From Thalassotalea euphylliae (lineage in GTDB: Bacteria; Pseudomonadota; Gammaproteobacteria; Enterobacterales; Alteromonadaceae), in NCBI RefSeq assembly GCF_003390335.1, contig NZ_QUOU01000001.1, positions 1,178,001 to 1,242,000 on the forward strand: 64,000 nucleotides of DNA. The letters run 5' to 3'. The translations under genes were made by a program, and so were the position numbers. This document shows, piece after piece, positions 8,389-17,988 of this stretch. The notes below the pieces were generated by a model that was given only the letters and a program-made list of their open reading frames with translations, was not told the DNA's origin and ran no database searches. Each line of letters starts with the position of its first letter. The first letter of the stretch is position 1.

Positions 8389-10566
8389 ATGCCTGTTATC
8401 AAAGATCAATTAATACTTTCTGAAAAAATAGCCTTACTCGAAAAAAAAGCTAAAAACATTGGTCAACGTTTAGCAAGCCAATCTGAACACGAGTCGGTGA
8501 TACAGGCGTTAGCCGACAGGTTGTCTTTGATTGGCTACAGTGACGACATGCTATTGGCTCAATTTAGGCAGAATATGAACGCTTTTAAAGTGTTTGATCG
8601 TAATATTTATGAATTTTTTAGTGACTATCAACCTAGCCGCTACTTAGTTGATATCGTTGATGGTTTCCCCAATATTCTTGATACAGAAAAAAATAAATAT
8701 TTTTACGAATACCCAGCATACTTAATGGCGAACGTGCAACTTGCTAGACATCAAAAATCACCAGAATCAGCAAGCGCACTCTTTGATGTTGAAGATAAAA
8801 ATGAAGCTGGGTTTATGCACTCAGACGCTCTAAATCAAATCCTCCAAGTGTTATGGCGCAGAATGGAAAAAAACGATGGTCAAGTCAGAGAACTGTCAAA
8901 AGTCGTTAATGCAGCCATGGTATTTGGTATTGGCTGTGGTTATCACCTAGAGCTGTTGTGTAGCCAACATAAGATTAAAAATTTGTATGTTATTGAACCT
9001 GAATTAGATCTATTTTATGCCTCTTTATTCACCGCTAACTGGCAACATATTCTAAATAAAGTCGACCAGTTTGGGCTAAATATTCATATCTCTTTGGGGG
9101 AGCAAGAAGACGACTTTTTCGAGCATATTCTTAAACAAAGTCGTCATTATGGTCGTTATGAGATCGCTAAAACCTTTGGTTTTATTCACTACCATAATGA
9201 GAAAACAGAAGCGTTAGTGGATCAATATAAAAGTCGATTTGATGAGGCTATTCGAGGTTGGGGGTTTTTTGACGATGCTGTGATGGCCGTCAGCCACATG
9301 TTGACTAGCTTACAACAGGGAGTGCCCCTGTTGAAAAAGAAACAGATAACAGACAATTTATTTGCCGATTACCCTGTTTTTATTATTGGAAATGGACCTT
9401 CGCTCGACGGCTTGATTGAGCTCATTAAGCGTTATCAACACCAAGCCATTATCATTAGTTGTGGTAGTGCACTTAGCGCACTCTATCAATATGGTATTAC
9501 ACCTGACATTCATTGCGAACAAGAGCGTACCTCACCAGTTGCTGAGCAGCTAGATTATTATTGCTCACCAGAAACATTAGAGCAGATTATCCTCTTTGGG
9601 CCTTCAACATTGCACCCTGATGTTTATGCCAAGTTCCCCGTCAAAGTTATGGCCGCGAAAGGTGCCGAGCCGACAGCGCCTTTATTGATGGAGAGTCGTT
9701 TAGCAGAGCTATTTGAAATACATTCACATATCAACCCAACTGTTGCTAATACTGCAGCCTCTGTAGCTGTTGGTTTTGGTTTCAAAAACATTTACTTTTT
9801 AGGCGTTGATTTAGGTCATAAAAAAGGCAGTAGCCACCATAGTAAAAAAAGTATTTATTACGGTAATGATGGTGAAGATATGGAGCTGTACGATGCTTCG
9901 AGTGTTTTAGAACAAGAGCGCAAAGGTAATTTTGGCGGAGTTTTTTATACCAACCCTTTTTTTGACAGTTCTAAGCGAGCACTGGAAAGATTAACTGCTG
10001 AAAACTCAGAGCTTAACTTTTATAACTTATCTGATGGCGTGCTAATTCAAGGAGCAAAACCAATAGCACCTGACCTTTTAACATTCCATCACGATGCTAT
10101 TGATAACAAACAGTCGAAGTTAAGGGAATTAGTTAAAACATGCAGTTATCAAGACTCTGGAAAGCTTTTTAATGAGTTGTCAAATAATCTAGATTTTGCA
10201 GGCTTTGAAGACCTCTGTTTAGCATTGGTTCGTACGATAGATGAGCTCAATTATCACTTTGAAGACTGCCTAGATTTAATAAAAAGGCATTATTTAATGC
10301 TAATTGATGAAAAAATTTGTTTACGCGATCACTTTTATTATTTACTTGAAGGAAGCATGATGCATATTCAAGCGATGCTAACGCGGATCCTTTATGAAGC
10401 TGTGGATGAGGGGGACGCGATTGAGGACTTTAGAGAGGCGCTCAGTTCTTATCGTGAGTTTTTACTAGATGCGATAAGTTATTACAAAAAGAATGCTTTG
10501 ACCCCTCTATACCATGAAAGTAGTTGGTTTGATGTGATTATCAATAGTGATTCGAAAAATAACTGA
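8389..10566 (+). CDS. maf: Motility accessory factor (Maf/DUF115), large flagellin glycosyltransferase
   Basis: A 725 aa protein of the Maf family (DUF115 / MptE-like fold), the enzymes that attach nonulosonic acids to flagellin in Campylobacter, Aeromonas and Shewanella. The central DUF115 core is visible: PVFIIGNGPSLDGLIELI (about residues 330-345), SCGSALSALYQYGITPDIHC and NIYFLGVDLGHKKGSSHHSKKS. A Rossmann-like segment precedes it (VFGIGCGYHLELL), and the C-terminal 170 residues are helical. It is the last plus-strand gene of the filament group and faces the sugar-synthesis operon, which fits a transferase using the CMP-sugar. The acceptor and exact sugar are inferred. Confidence 0.88.
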   Translation: MPVIKDQLILSEKIALLEKKAKNIGQRLASQSEHESVIQALADRLSLIGYSDDMLLAQFRQNMNAFKVFDRNIYEFFSDYQPSRYLVDIVDGFPNILDTEKNKYFYEYPAYLMANVQLARHQKSPESASALFDVEDKNEAGFMHSDALNQILQVLWRRMEKNDGQVRELSKVVNAAMVFGIGCGYHLELLCSQHKIKNLYVIEPELDLFYASLFTANWQHILNKVDQFGLNIHISLGEQEDDFFEHILKQSRHYGRYEIAKTFGFIHYHNEKTEALVDQYKSRFDEAIRGWGFFDDAVMAVSHMLTSLQQGVPLLKKKQITDNLFADYPVFIIGNGPSLDGLIELIKRYQHQAIIISCGSALSALYQYGITPDIHCEQERTSPVAEQLDYYCSPETLEQIILFGPSTLHPDVYAKFPVKVMAAKGAEPTAPLLMESRLAELFEIHSHINPTVANTAASVAVGFGFKNIYFLGVDLGHKKGSSHHSKKSIYYGNDGEDMELYDASSVLEQERKGNFGGVFYTNPFFDSSKRALERLTAENSELNFYNLSDGVLIQGAKPIAPDLLTFHHDAIDNKQSKLRELVKTCSYQDSGKLFNELSNNLDFAGFEDLCLALVRTIDELNYHFEDCLDLIKRHYLMLIDEKICLRDHFYYLLEGSMMHIQAMLTRILYEAVDEGDAIEDFREALSSYREFLLDAISYYKKNALTPLYHESSWFDVIINSDSKNN

Positions 10567-10623
10567 TAGGGTATGACGCCCCAATTCCTTTTGACCATTT
10601 AGTGCTAAGCTTAGACACTCACG

Positions 10624-11646
10624 TTAGAAAATAAGCTTAGCGTTGGCCTCCAACTTTATCTGATTGCTAAACCCTTCTTTAAAGTAACCAATAGCGCTTT
10701 GTTTTTCGCTTGGCTGATGATATTCAAACTCATAATCTCGATAGCCAATGAAATAATCTTCAATCCCAATTTTTTTCATATGTTCTATAGCTAGCATTTG
10801 TACAGTATGACCTATTGGGAGTTCGAATAATGAGCGCTCATAAATACCAACACTATACATACCTTGGCTATCGGTTGTATTGAAAATAGCGGCTCCAATT
10901 AGGGTTTGCTGCTTATCCCTTAAAGTGACAACAAAGGCTTGATTATTATTCACCATATTTCTTTGTTGCTGCCACGTTTCAACACTTCGCGTCTCTTTAC
11001 CTGCCGTTTTGACGTGGAATAGCCTTATTTCTTCAATTTCATCGGCTGATATTGATGTACCAATGGAGTAGTCCCATAAATCTAGTCCTTTGTTGATGTA
11101 TGAGCGATAACGCCTTCGAACAGATGCTTTTATTTTTTCGGTAGATTGTTCTAGATTCAAATATAGTGTGTGCTTATAGTTAATATTGCTGATATGAGGA
11201 GCAATAGTCTGTAACCATAATGCATCCGTATTTGGCTCAAAAGTACTCTCTAATGTTGCTATATCAAACAACTGCTGGCACCGAGAGATGAAGCTCAGGC
11301 ACTGCTTGTAAATCGCCTTTTTGTGTTTGTCGGAAAGCTGACTTGAAAATAATGGAGGCATAATCCCTTTGCAATGGCTTTGTATCTGCCAGTTGTCATT
11401 TATCTTTGCTAAATTTAATGGCCAAATGGCAATAGGCTTGTTATTTGACAACAGAATAATGGAGGCATTTATTACTTGATAGTGGCTTGCTAAATAAGCC
11501 AAGTGATAGTTAGTAACCGCAAAAGTATAGTCGTTGTTTAGCTTGTCAGTGTTGTTTGACACTGTTGACCATTCAAGTTCGTGACTGTTTTGGGGTAAAA
11601 AGTTTTTAAAACTTTGCGCTTGTATTTCTTTTAACTTTTCAAACAT
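10624..11646 (-). CDS. GNAT/FemAB-like acyltransferase
   Basis: A 340 aa protein that reads as the GNAT fold used by FemAB/CelD-type enzymes. The C-terminal half has the pattern QAFVVTLRDKQQTLIGAAIF and YSVGIYERSLFELPIGHTVQ, followed by an amphipathic helix (MLAIEHMKKIGIEDYFIGYR). The N-terminal half is variable. It is the last gene of the minus-strand operon, 22 bases after a methyltransferase, so it probably modifies the operon's sugar or the glycosylated product. Substrate unknown. No close relative is recognised by eye. Confidence 0.6.
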   Translation of the reverse strand: MFEKLKEIQAQSFKNFLPQNSHELEWSTVSNNTDKLNNDYTFAVTNYHLAYLASHYQVINASIILLSNNKPIAIWPLNLAKINDNWQIQSHCKGIMPPLFSSQLSDKHKKAIYKQCLSFISRCQQLFDIATLESTFEPNTDALWLQTIAPHISNINYKHTLYLNLEQSTEKIKASVRRRYRSYINKGLDLWDYSIGTSISADEIEEIRLFHVKTAGKETRSVETWQQQRNMVNNNQAFVVTLRDKQQTLIGAAIFNTTDSQGMYSVGIYERSLFELPIGHTVQMLAIEHMKKIGIEDYFIGYRDYEFEYHQPSEKQSAIGYFKEGFSNQIKLEANAKLIF

Positions 11647-11668
11647 TTTGATTCAAAATATTGGCAAA

Positions 11669-12388
11669 TTACCATCTGGTTACCAATAAATCTTCTCTTG
11701 ATTGTGAAAACGGTAGCTCAGTATTTTGAGGGAGAATATAAGTTTCGTAGCCCATCTGGCGGTAACGACTGCATAACATCATGACTGTGGTGTCGTCTAA
11801 ACTATTTGGTTCAAATTGATTCCAGAATACTTTAGGAGTCTCATCGCTGTTGCTCCAGGCTTTGTGAAATGCTTGTCCTGATTCTGATGAAAGATAACGT
11901 TTTTTCTTGGTATTGTTAGAAATATCACCAATGAGCAGCATTCCTCCTGGGGCGAGCAGTTCAACTAAAGCATCGGTAAAGGCGATAAAATTTGCATGGC
12001 TATAGACACATTGGAACACGCCGTACGCGATAACAGCATCAAATGAACTCCGATATTTTTCAATCACATCGACTTGCGGAAATTGCCCTGCTATCTTTTC
12101 AATAAAGCTTGCGTTTGGCAGTTGCTCTAACATTTCTCCACTATCAACCAAGGTTAGTTGGTGTTGATGTCGGTGGCAATGCTGAATTAACTCAAGTACA
12201 GGGTAAGAGCACCCGCAGCCAACATCAATCACTTTTTTATTTGTACTCGTTAATAGTGGCAGTTTACTCAGTGTATCGGTAAAGATGTGTTTTTCACTTT
12301 CTTGTTGGCTAGCATAGCGACCACATTTTTCGGTGTTTGATAATGAATTATCGCTCGCTAATTTTTGGTAGTATTTAAAAACGTCCAT
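11669..12388 (-). CDS. SAM-dependent methyltransferase, copy 1 of a tandem pair
   Basis: A class I methyltransferase of 239 aa, with the SAM-binding motif VIDVGCGCSYPVLELI and the acidic loop TLVDSGEML; later motifs are VIAYGVFQCVY and LLAPGGMLLIGDI. The start at 12388 (MDVFKYYQK) aligns with the neighbour's MNHFEYYKK and gives both proteins the same length; an upstream in-frame ATG at 12400 is possible. It is clearly paralogous to the gene just upstream: shared CGRYASQQ/VGRYASQQ block, RYRQMG-ETY and SREDLL endings. Likely role: methylation of the flagellin sugar, as known for Shewanella flagellins. Confidence 0.75.
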   Translation of the reverse strand: MDVFKYYQKLASDNSLSNTEKCGRYASQQESEKHIFTDTLSKLPLLTSTNKKVIDVGCGCSYPVLELIQHCHRHQHQLTLVDSGEMLEQLPNASFIEKIAGQFPQVDVIEKYRSSFDAVIAYGVFQCVYSHANFIAFTDALVELLAPGGMLLIGDISNNTKKKRYLSSESGQAFHKAWSNSDETPKVFWNQFEPNSLDDTTVMMLCSRYRQMGYETYILPQNTELPFSQSREDLLVTRW

Positions 12389-12423
12389 CACTGGTCTCAT
12401 TGCTCTCGTTCAATTCGGGACTT

Positions 12424-13143
12424 CTATCGTCTTACTATTAATAGGTCTTCTCTGGTATGGCTAAACGGCAAGCCTGATTGTTGAGGTAATAGGTAAGTCT
12501 CAAAGCCCATTTGTCGATACCTAAGGAGTAACATGGTAATAACGCTATCATCGAGACCTTGGGCTTCAAGTTGGTTCCAATTGACATCAGGTTTACTATT
12601 ATCTCCAGTCCATTGTTGGTGAAATTCAATACCACTTTGCGATGATAGAAAACGCTTTTTTTTCGTTAAATTAGGCAAGTCAGCAATTAATAAATGCCCC
12701 AGAGGTGCAAGTAAAGCGACTAAGTTGTCAGTAAACGAAATAAAATTATGCTGCAAAAATGGGTATTGAAAAACACTGTAGACAATAATGGCATCTGCTT
12801 TACCTTGATATTGTTCAACAAAGGCTCTATCGGGAAATTGACAAGCTACTTTGGTGATATTGTTTTGTTCAGGTAAACGAGCCAACATCTCTTCACTATC
12901 AACTAATACAAGCTGTTGCTGATACGCATTAGCATTTGCGATCAACCGTTTGACCGGATCTGAGCAGCCACAGCCGATATCAATAATTGTAGTTTTTTGC
13001 TGCGTTAGAGCGGGAAGCTTGCTAACTACATCATCAAAAATATGAGTTTCATCGTCTTGTTGGCTGGCATAGCGACCAACGCGCTCGGTGTCTGACAAGC
13101 CAGCTGTCATTGCTTGTTTTTTGTAGTATTCAAAGTGATTCAC
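12424..13143 (-). CDS. SAM-dependent methyltransferase, copy 2 of a tandem pair
   Basis: A 239 aa class I methyltransferase with SAM motif IIDIGCGCSDPVKRLI, then LVLVDSEEML and LLAPLGHLLIADL. It is a tandem paralogue of the next gene and probably arose by local duplication followed by clear divergence. The pair sits just downstream of pseI, so the two enzymes may methylate different hydroxyl groups of the same nonulosonic acid or act on the sugars of the two parallel pathways. Both options are inference. Confidence 0.75.
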   Translation of the reverse strand: MNHFEYYKKQAMTAGLSDTERVGRYASQQDDETHIFDDVVSKLPALTQQKTTIIDIGCGCSDPVKRLIANANAYQQQLVLVDSEEMLARLPEQNNITKVACQFPDRAFVEQYQGKADAIIVYSVFQYPFLQHNFISFTDNLVALLAPLGHLLIADLPNLTKKKRFLSSQSGIEFHQQWTGDNSKPDVNWNQLEAQGLDDSVITMLLLRYRQMGFETYLLPQQSGLPFSHTREDLLIVRR

Positions 13144-13227
13144 TTTACATGTCCTAATAATTTCTAAAAGCTTGTGGTGCTAATTTTTACGATGGAACTG
13201 GGCGAATAACGTGCCAAAGCGCTTTGC

Positions 13228-14283
13228 TCATCTTTGAATATGAACCCAGCTAGCTGCAGTGCCTGCTTTGACATCAGTTTTGGCGATTTTACCAATAATC
13301 TCATCAAAGTACTTAGGTGCTAAGCCAAATCCAGGGCGTATACGGCGAAGATGTTTCGTTGTGATAACTTCACCAGCTTTTATATCTGTCACAAAGTAAA
13401 TTGAACGCCTAAACCGTTTGTTTGCAACTTCCGCTGGCTTTTGGTCATATCCTGCTTCGCCAAGTGCATGCCAAGCTCGCTCTGTTTGAATGCAAAGTTG
13501 TGCCAGCTCATCTGGCTCCAATGAAAACTCGCTATCAGGGCCTTTTTCTTCTCGAGATAAGGTGACATGCTTTTCAATAACAGTTGCGCCTAGTGCTGTC
13601 GCTGTGACAGCAACCGTAGTACCTAATGTATGATCTGATAGGCCTGATAGTACCTCAAGTTTATTAGCGATATCGGGAATAGTGTTCACGTTGCTTTCTG
13701 AGATTGGTGCAGGGTACGCACTGATACAATGTAAAACGACAATGTCTTTACAGCCTGAGGTTCTGGCAGTAGTAACGGCCTGTTCAATTTCTTGAAAATT
13801 AGCCATGCCAGTTGACATGATTATTGGCTTACCTGTTTTGGCTACATATTTAATTAGTGGTAAGTCAGTAAGCTCAAACGAAGCAATTTTGTAGGCTGGC
13901 GCATCCAACTCTTCGAGTAAGTCAACCGCGCTTTCATCAAACGGGCTACTAAAAATAGTTATACCAAGCTCTCTGGCGTGTTTAAAAAGCGCCCTGTGCC
14001 ATTCATAAGGAGTGTGAGCTTCTCTATAAAGCTCATAAAGGGTGTAGCCTTTCCAGGGCCCCTCAGTAATTTTAAAATCGCTTTTGTCACTATCGAGTGT
14101 CATAGTATCAGGCGTATAAGTTTGAATTTTTACCGCATCAGCTCCCATTTTCTTGGCCATATCAATACATGCCATTGCTTTTTCAATAGATCCATTATGG
14201 TTCGCAGAAAGTTCAGCAATGATATAAGGTGGGCTGTTTTTTCCTATCACTCGCTGGTCGATAATGATTTCTTGATTAGGCAT
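13228..14283 (-). CDS. pseI: Pseudaminic acid synthase (NeuB/PseI family), set A
   Basis: Condenses phosphoenolpyruvate with the six-carbon 2,4-diacylamido sugar to give the nine-carbon nonulosonic acid. The 351 aa protein has the NeuB barrel (PPYIIAELSANHNGSIEKA, GADAVKIQTYTPDTMTLD, FSSPFDESAVDLLEEL, APAYKIASFELTDLPLI, SDHTLG, ATVIEKHVTLSRE) and a C-terminal SAF (antifreeze-like) domain (SIYFVTDIKAGEVITTKHLRR). The GPDSEFSLEPDEL segment resembles PseI more than sialic acid synthases. It begins 2 bases after the PseG-fusion stop, so it is translationally close to the preceding step. A second paralogue lies at 34516-35556. Confidence 0.92.
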   Translation of the reverse strand: MPNQEIIIDQRVIGKNSPPYIIAELSANHNGSIEKAMACIDMAKKMGADAVKIQTYTPDTMTLDSDKSDFKITEGPWKGYTLYELYREAHTPYEWHRALFKHARELGITIFSSPFDESAVDLLEELDAPAYKIASFELTDLPLIKYVAKTGKPIIMSTGMANFQEIEQAVTTARTSGCKDIVVLHCISAYPAPISESNVNTIPDIANKLEVLSGLSDHTLGTTVAVTATALGATVIEKHVTLSREEKGPDSEFSLEPDELAQLCIQTERAWHALGEAGYDQKPAEVANKRFRRSIYFVTDIKAGEVITTKHLRRIRPGFGLAPKYFDEIIGKIAKTDVKAGTAASWVHIQR

Positions 14284-14285
14284 GG

Positions 14286-15860
14286 CTAGTTGTTGTCTTC
14301 TCTAGTTAAATTGTTGGCTGGACGAATAAAATGTTCGTCCGATACTCTTCGATAATTGGCTTGGGTAAATAGGCTTTGTGAAGCTTTATTGGCTGTTGAA
14401 ACGTACGCATGAATATTACGCTTAAAAAAGTGTTCATCAATTGCATGTAAGGCCTTGAGCGCGATATTTTGTCTTTGTAAATTAGGTGAGACCAGTATCG
14501 AGACCTCGTAGTCGCTAGTTTTAGGAATTAAATCGAGTCTGAGAACACCTGCCGGTTGTTCTTGAAATTCGATTATGTACATATGTCTTTTGGGGTTCGC
14601 TTGGCTAGCGTGATACCAGGCTTTATGCTCTTCCCAGCTTACTGGTTTGGGGTTACGAGAAAATTGCCTTATTTTAGGGTCTGATTGCCAATTAAAAACA
14701 GTTTTTATATCACTGTTTTGAGCAGACCTTAGGCTTACGCTTGGACTCAATAACCTAGATGCAATTCGGTACGCGCCTGTACCATCACATATTTCTAAAG
14801 CTTGAGTCACCATTGTGTCATACATATTTTTGTTTTTATTCAAACTTAATATTGCGCTTACTATTATTTGTGTATTGAGGTTTTGAGGCATCCCTAAATT
14901 GATTGACGCCCCTTTTTTAGAAACGTTATGGTTCACAAGACTTTGGTTTTCAGCCACTATAAGACTTAATGTTGGCAACCCCATACAGCAGCGCTCCCAT
15001 GTTGTTGTCCCGCTTGCGCCAATTGCTAAATCGGCCTCGAGCATTAGGTTGCTAATATTCTTTGTGTCAATATGTAAGGTTAACCAGTCATATTTAAGCG
15101 ATAAGCCGCTGAGTTCGCTTAAACAAGGTGTGCATCTGCTCGCAACAACAGCTACCTTTATAATTGGTAAACTAGAATCAATGTAAGCTTTTGCCAAAAG
15201 TCCAAGAATTTTTACACTAACGTTTTGCTCATCAATCCCACCCATTACTACCAGAATTTTTTTTATTGCGTTGGTCTTTTTTCGTTTGTCTATGGCTTGA
15301 ACGCGTAGCTTTGCAAATTCGTTCCTGAGCAACATGTAGCGACTGCCCAGCATTGTTTGGCATTTTGGAGAGAGTAAAGAGAGATAATCTTGTTGCTCTC
15401 TACCATAGGTTTGATCAATTAGATAGTCTGCTAGGTGATGTCTATTGGCTAAATCGTCAATAACACAAAGCTTTTGATAATAGCCATTAAGCGAGTCTTG
15501 CCATTGGCTGTCAATGTGGTAGTGGTCAACAATGAGCAAGTCAATTTTATTTAATTTGCTAAACACCTGCTTGCATGCTGCAGAATCAACGTCTTGTTCC
15601 CATGTTTTGCAATCGACATTGAGCGCAAGTTCAATTAGTTTAATTCTCTCTTGTTGAATCAGTGCTTTTAAATTTTTAGGGAGTAAGCAGCAAACAAAGC
15701 ACACATCAAGCTTGCTATTTAGGGAAAGCAATGCTTTTGCGAGCGTTAGACACCGCATTAAATGGCCAGTTGCCAGTTTAGGTGAGGCGTCTACTCGAAA
15801 TACTATTGTTTTGATATTATCATCCAAGAGGATATGACGAGTATGATTCGCAAATGCCAT
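14286..15860 (-). CDS. PseG hydrolase fused to PseH-like acetyltransferase, set A
   Basis: A 524 aa two-domain enzyme. The N-terminal domain (about 17-365) is PseG-like, a GT-B-fold enzyme that removes UDP from UDP-2,4-diacylamido-trideoxyhexose: RVDASPKLATGHLMRC with the catalytic-type His33, LLIVDHYHIDSQW, VCVIDDLANR-type segment, KKILVVMGGID, and GASGTTTWERCCMGLPTL. The C-terminal domain (about 370-515) is GNAT (SVSLRSAQNSDIKTVFNWQS, HMYIIEFQEQPAGVLRLDL, YEVSILVSPNLQRQNIALKAL), matching the PseH step that N-acetylates C4 before PseG acts. Two consecutive pathway steps are thus on one chain. It has about 16 extra N-terminal residues. It starts 9 bases after the aminotransferase stop. Confidence 0.88.
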   Translation of the reverse strand: MAFANHTRHILLDDNIKTIVFRVDASPKLATGHLMRCLTLAKALLSLNSKLDVCFVCCLLPKNLKALIQQERIKLIELALNVDCKTWEQDVDSAACKQVFSKLNKIDLLIVDHYHIDSQWQDSLNGYYQKLCVIDDLANRHHLADYLIDQTYGREQQDYLSLLSPKCQTMLGSRYMLLRNEFAKLRVQAIDKRKKTNAIKKILVVMGGIDEQNVSVKILGLLAKAYIDSSLPIIKVAVVASRCTPCLSELSGLSLKYDWLTLHIDTKNISNLMLEADLAIGASGTTTWERCCMGLPTLSLIVAENQSLVNHNVSKKGASINLGMPQNLNTQIIVSAILSLNKNKNMYDTMVTQALEICDGTGAYRIASRLLSPSVSLRSAQNSDIKTVFNWQSDPKIRQFSRNPKPVSWEEHKAWYHASQANPKRHMYIIEFQEQPAGVLRLDLIPKTSDYEVSILVSPNLQRQNIALKALHAIDEHFFKRNIHAYVSTANKASQSLFTQANYRRVSDEHFIRPANNLTREDNN

Positions 15861-15869
15861 AGTCTTTAG

Positions 15870-17159
15870 TTATCTAGTTTTAAATAGCGGCTCAAGTGGC
15901 GCGCAGTTAAGCTTTTCGATGACAGTATTACTATTTATAGCATTTTTCATGGTCTGCAACACTTCCCTGTACCCGTTGAGTAAAGTATCAACATGCGCAT
16001 TTGTATGGGCGTAGCTGATATTGTGAGTACCAAATGTCAAAATCCCTCGTGCAAGCATTTCCTGCATATACAAGGTTTTTATTTCAAAACTTGTGTAGCC
16101 ATTGTAGTCACCAAATTGTATGAACGACCATGAAGGGTGACCTGCCGTACTGGCAAAGTCTTGACAATCATATTTGACAATTAATTTGTTTAACTCAGTC
16201 AATAAGTATTGTCCTGTTCGTGTAAGTTGAGCTGGTACATTCAATTTATCAATTTTATCAAGTACGACTTTAGCGGCTGCCAATGCCGCAGTTTCACCTG
16301 CAAATGTGCCTGAGAAAAATACGTCTTCCATTAAATCCATAATCTCAGCTTTACCAACGATGGCTGATAGTGGAAAGCCATTGGCTAAGCCTTTACCTAG
16401 GGTGGCGAGATCAGGTGTTATACCAAAAAATTCTTGTGCACCGCCTTTAGCAAAACGACAGCCCGTAATCGTTTCATCAAAAACGAATACGATATTATTA
16501 GCCTTAGCTAGTGTTTGAACTTCTGCTAAATAGCCGTCTTTAGGGTATTCAACATTCATTGGCTCCATAATAATTGCAGCGACCTTTCCTTCGTATTGCT
16601 CTACTAGGCTTTTGAGTGCGTCAATATCATTAAATGGAAAGCTTTTCGTGAGTACTTGAGTGGCTTCTGGTACACCCAAGTTGCGAGCCGTAGAGCCAAT
16701 GTACCAATCTTGCCAGCCGTGATAACCACAAACCAATACCATGTCTTTATTTGTATAGGCTCGGGCCAGTCGAATTGCAGCCGAGGTAGCATCTGAGCCA
16801 TTTTTACCAAATCGCACTTTTTCTGCACAAGGTACAAGTGCTACGAGTTTCTCTGCTACCTCAACTTCTAATTTATGTGGTAGTGAAAAGCTAACGCCTG
16901 TTTGAATTTGCTGATAAACCGCTTGTGTAACATCTTCATCTGCATAACCAAGGGATACACATAACAGGCCATTCATAAAGTCGATATATTCGTTGCCGTC
17001 GATATCCCAGACTTTCGCACCTTTACCTTTTTCAAGGTAAAGCGGTGCTGCACCAACAGGAAACTGCGTTTTACTTTTGCTAAAGGTTTGCGAACCAAGT
17101 GGAATCGTTTGCTCGGCTCTTTTTAACCACTGCTCAGAGGATGAATACTGCCTACTCAT
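15870..17159 (-). CDS. Class III aminotransferase (glutamate-1-semialdehyde aminomutase-like)
   Basis: PLP-dependent fold-type I class III enzyme of 429 aa. Visible features: FGKNGSDATSAAIRLARAYT, YHGWQDWYIGST, VFDETITGCRF with Asp228, and LATLGKGLANGFPLSAIVG with the probable PLP lysine Lys256. The start at 17159 clears the preceding gene by 25 bases and has an AAGAG-type site upstream; reading from 17222 would give 21 more residues overlapping that gene. Such HemL-like proteins recur in nonulosonate and flagellin-glycan clusters. PseC (class I/DegT type) is encoded elsewhere in the window, so this one should install or move another amino group. Substrate not known. Confidence 0.82.
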   Translation of the reverse strand: MSRQYSSSEQWLKRAEQTIPLGSQTFSKSKTQFPVGAAPLYLEKGKGAKVWDIDGNEYIDFMNGLLCVSLGYADEDVTQAVYQQIQTGVSFSLPHKLEVEVAEKLVALVPCAEKVRFGKNGSDATSAAIRLARAYTNKDMVLVCGYHGWQDWYIGSTARNLGVPEATQVLTKSFPFNDIDALKSLVEQYEGKVAAIIMEPMNVEYPKDGYLAEVQTLAKANNIVFVFDETITGCRFAKGGAQEFFGITPDLATLGKGLANGFPLSAIVGKAEIMDLMEDVFFSGTFAGETAALAAAKVVLDKIDKLNVPAQLTRTGQYLLTELNKLIVKYDCQDFASTAGHPSWSFIQFGDYNGYTSFEIKTLYMQEMLARGILTFGTHNISYAHTNAHVDTLLNGYREVLQTMKNAINSNTVIEKLNCAPLEPLFKTR

Positions 17160-17184
17160 ATGGTTGCTCTTACTTGTACTTTGG

Positions 17185-17988
17185 TTATTTATCATTAGCG
17201 TCGTTATGCTGCTCTTGGACAATTGATGTTAAATATCCTTCGTTGCGCATTGTGTCTTGATTTAGGATCGCTAACTCTGGTTTATTGGTTAATAATTGGT
17301 AGATTTGCTCGTTCGTAAAATACTGACCTTGGCGACCTAGCGCCTGATAAATCTTTTCGACTAAAACAAAGTCATTTGGCTCATCAACGGTTAAGCGATA
17401 GTGAGAATAATCGACAGGGGAGACATAGTTACCTTTTTTATTGGCAAGTGTATTGCGAATGTAGGGAGTAACATGCTCAAGATCTGATTGTTTCTTAGCT
17501 TGTTGCCAAGCCGTTGTTAGCTGTTCAATGTTAAATACTTCAACGTCAAAGCCGTCAGGAAAGGTAGCAGGCTCAACATTTGACGTGTAGTCGTTACCTT
17601 GTGTTATGTGCGTGGCAATCACATCGTCAATAATTTGCGGATCCGCTAATGGGCAGTCGCCAGTGAGTCGCACAACAATATCTGCTTGATAGTGGTTTGC
17701 AGCTTGATGATACCTGTCAAGCACATTGTTTAAACTACCTGTATAACAAGCAACATTGAGCTGCTGACAAAGTTTAACAATTGCTTGATCTTCCTCCCTT
17801 GTTGAAGTCGCGACAACTAATTGTTCAATATTTTGACAACGTGCTAGGCGCTTAATATGATGCGCTAGCATAGGGGCGCCTAAAATGGGTTTGAGCACTT
17901 TGCCTGGCAAACGGCTGGAACTCATTCTTGCCTGTAAAATCGCGACAACGTTTAAATCATGTGTAAGGTGAGCAGTATTGCGTTTCAT
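17185..17988 (-). CDS. SpsF/PseF-like cytidylyltransferase, set A
   Basis: A 267 aa nucleotidyltransferase of the SpsF family (related to CMP-Kdo and CMP-sialate synthetases). It has the N-terminal loop VVAILQARMSSSRLPGKVL, the segment VRLTGDCPLADP with conserved acidic residues, and HYRLTVDEPNDF. In this operon it most likely activates the nonulosonic acid as the CMP-sugar for Maf. It starts immediately after the aldo/keto reductase stop and is followed by the aminotransferase and PseG/PseI genes. A second family member lies at 33488-34276. The pseF role is inferred from context, because classical PseF is a shorter protein. Confidence 0.8.
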   Translation of the reverse strand: MKRNTAHLTHDLNVVAILQARMSSSRLPGKVLKPILGAPMLAHHIKRLARCQNIEQLVVATSTREEDQAIVKLCQQLNVACYTGSLNNVLDRYHQAANHYQADIVVRLTGDCPLADPQIIDDVIATHITQGNDYTSNVEPATFPDGFDVEVFNIEQLTTAWQQAKKQSDLEHVTPYIRNTLANKKGNYVSPVDYSHYRLTVDEPNDFVLVEKIYQALGRQGQYFTNEQIYQLLTNKPELAILNQDTMRNEGYLTSIVQEQHNDANDK

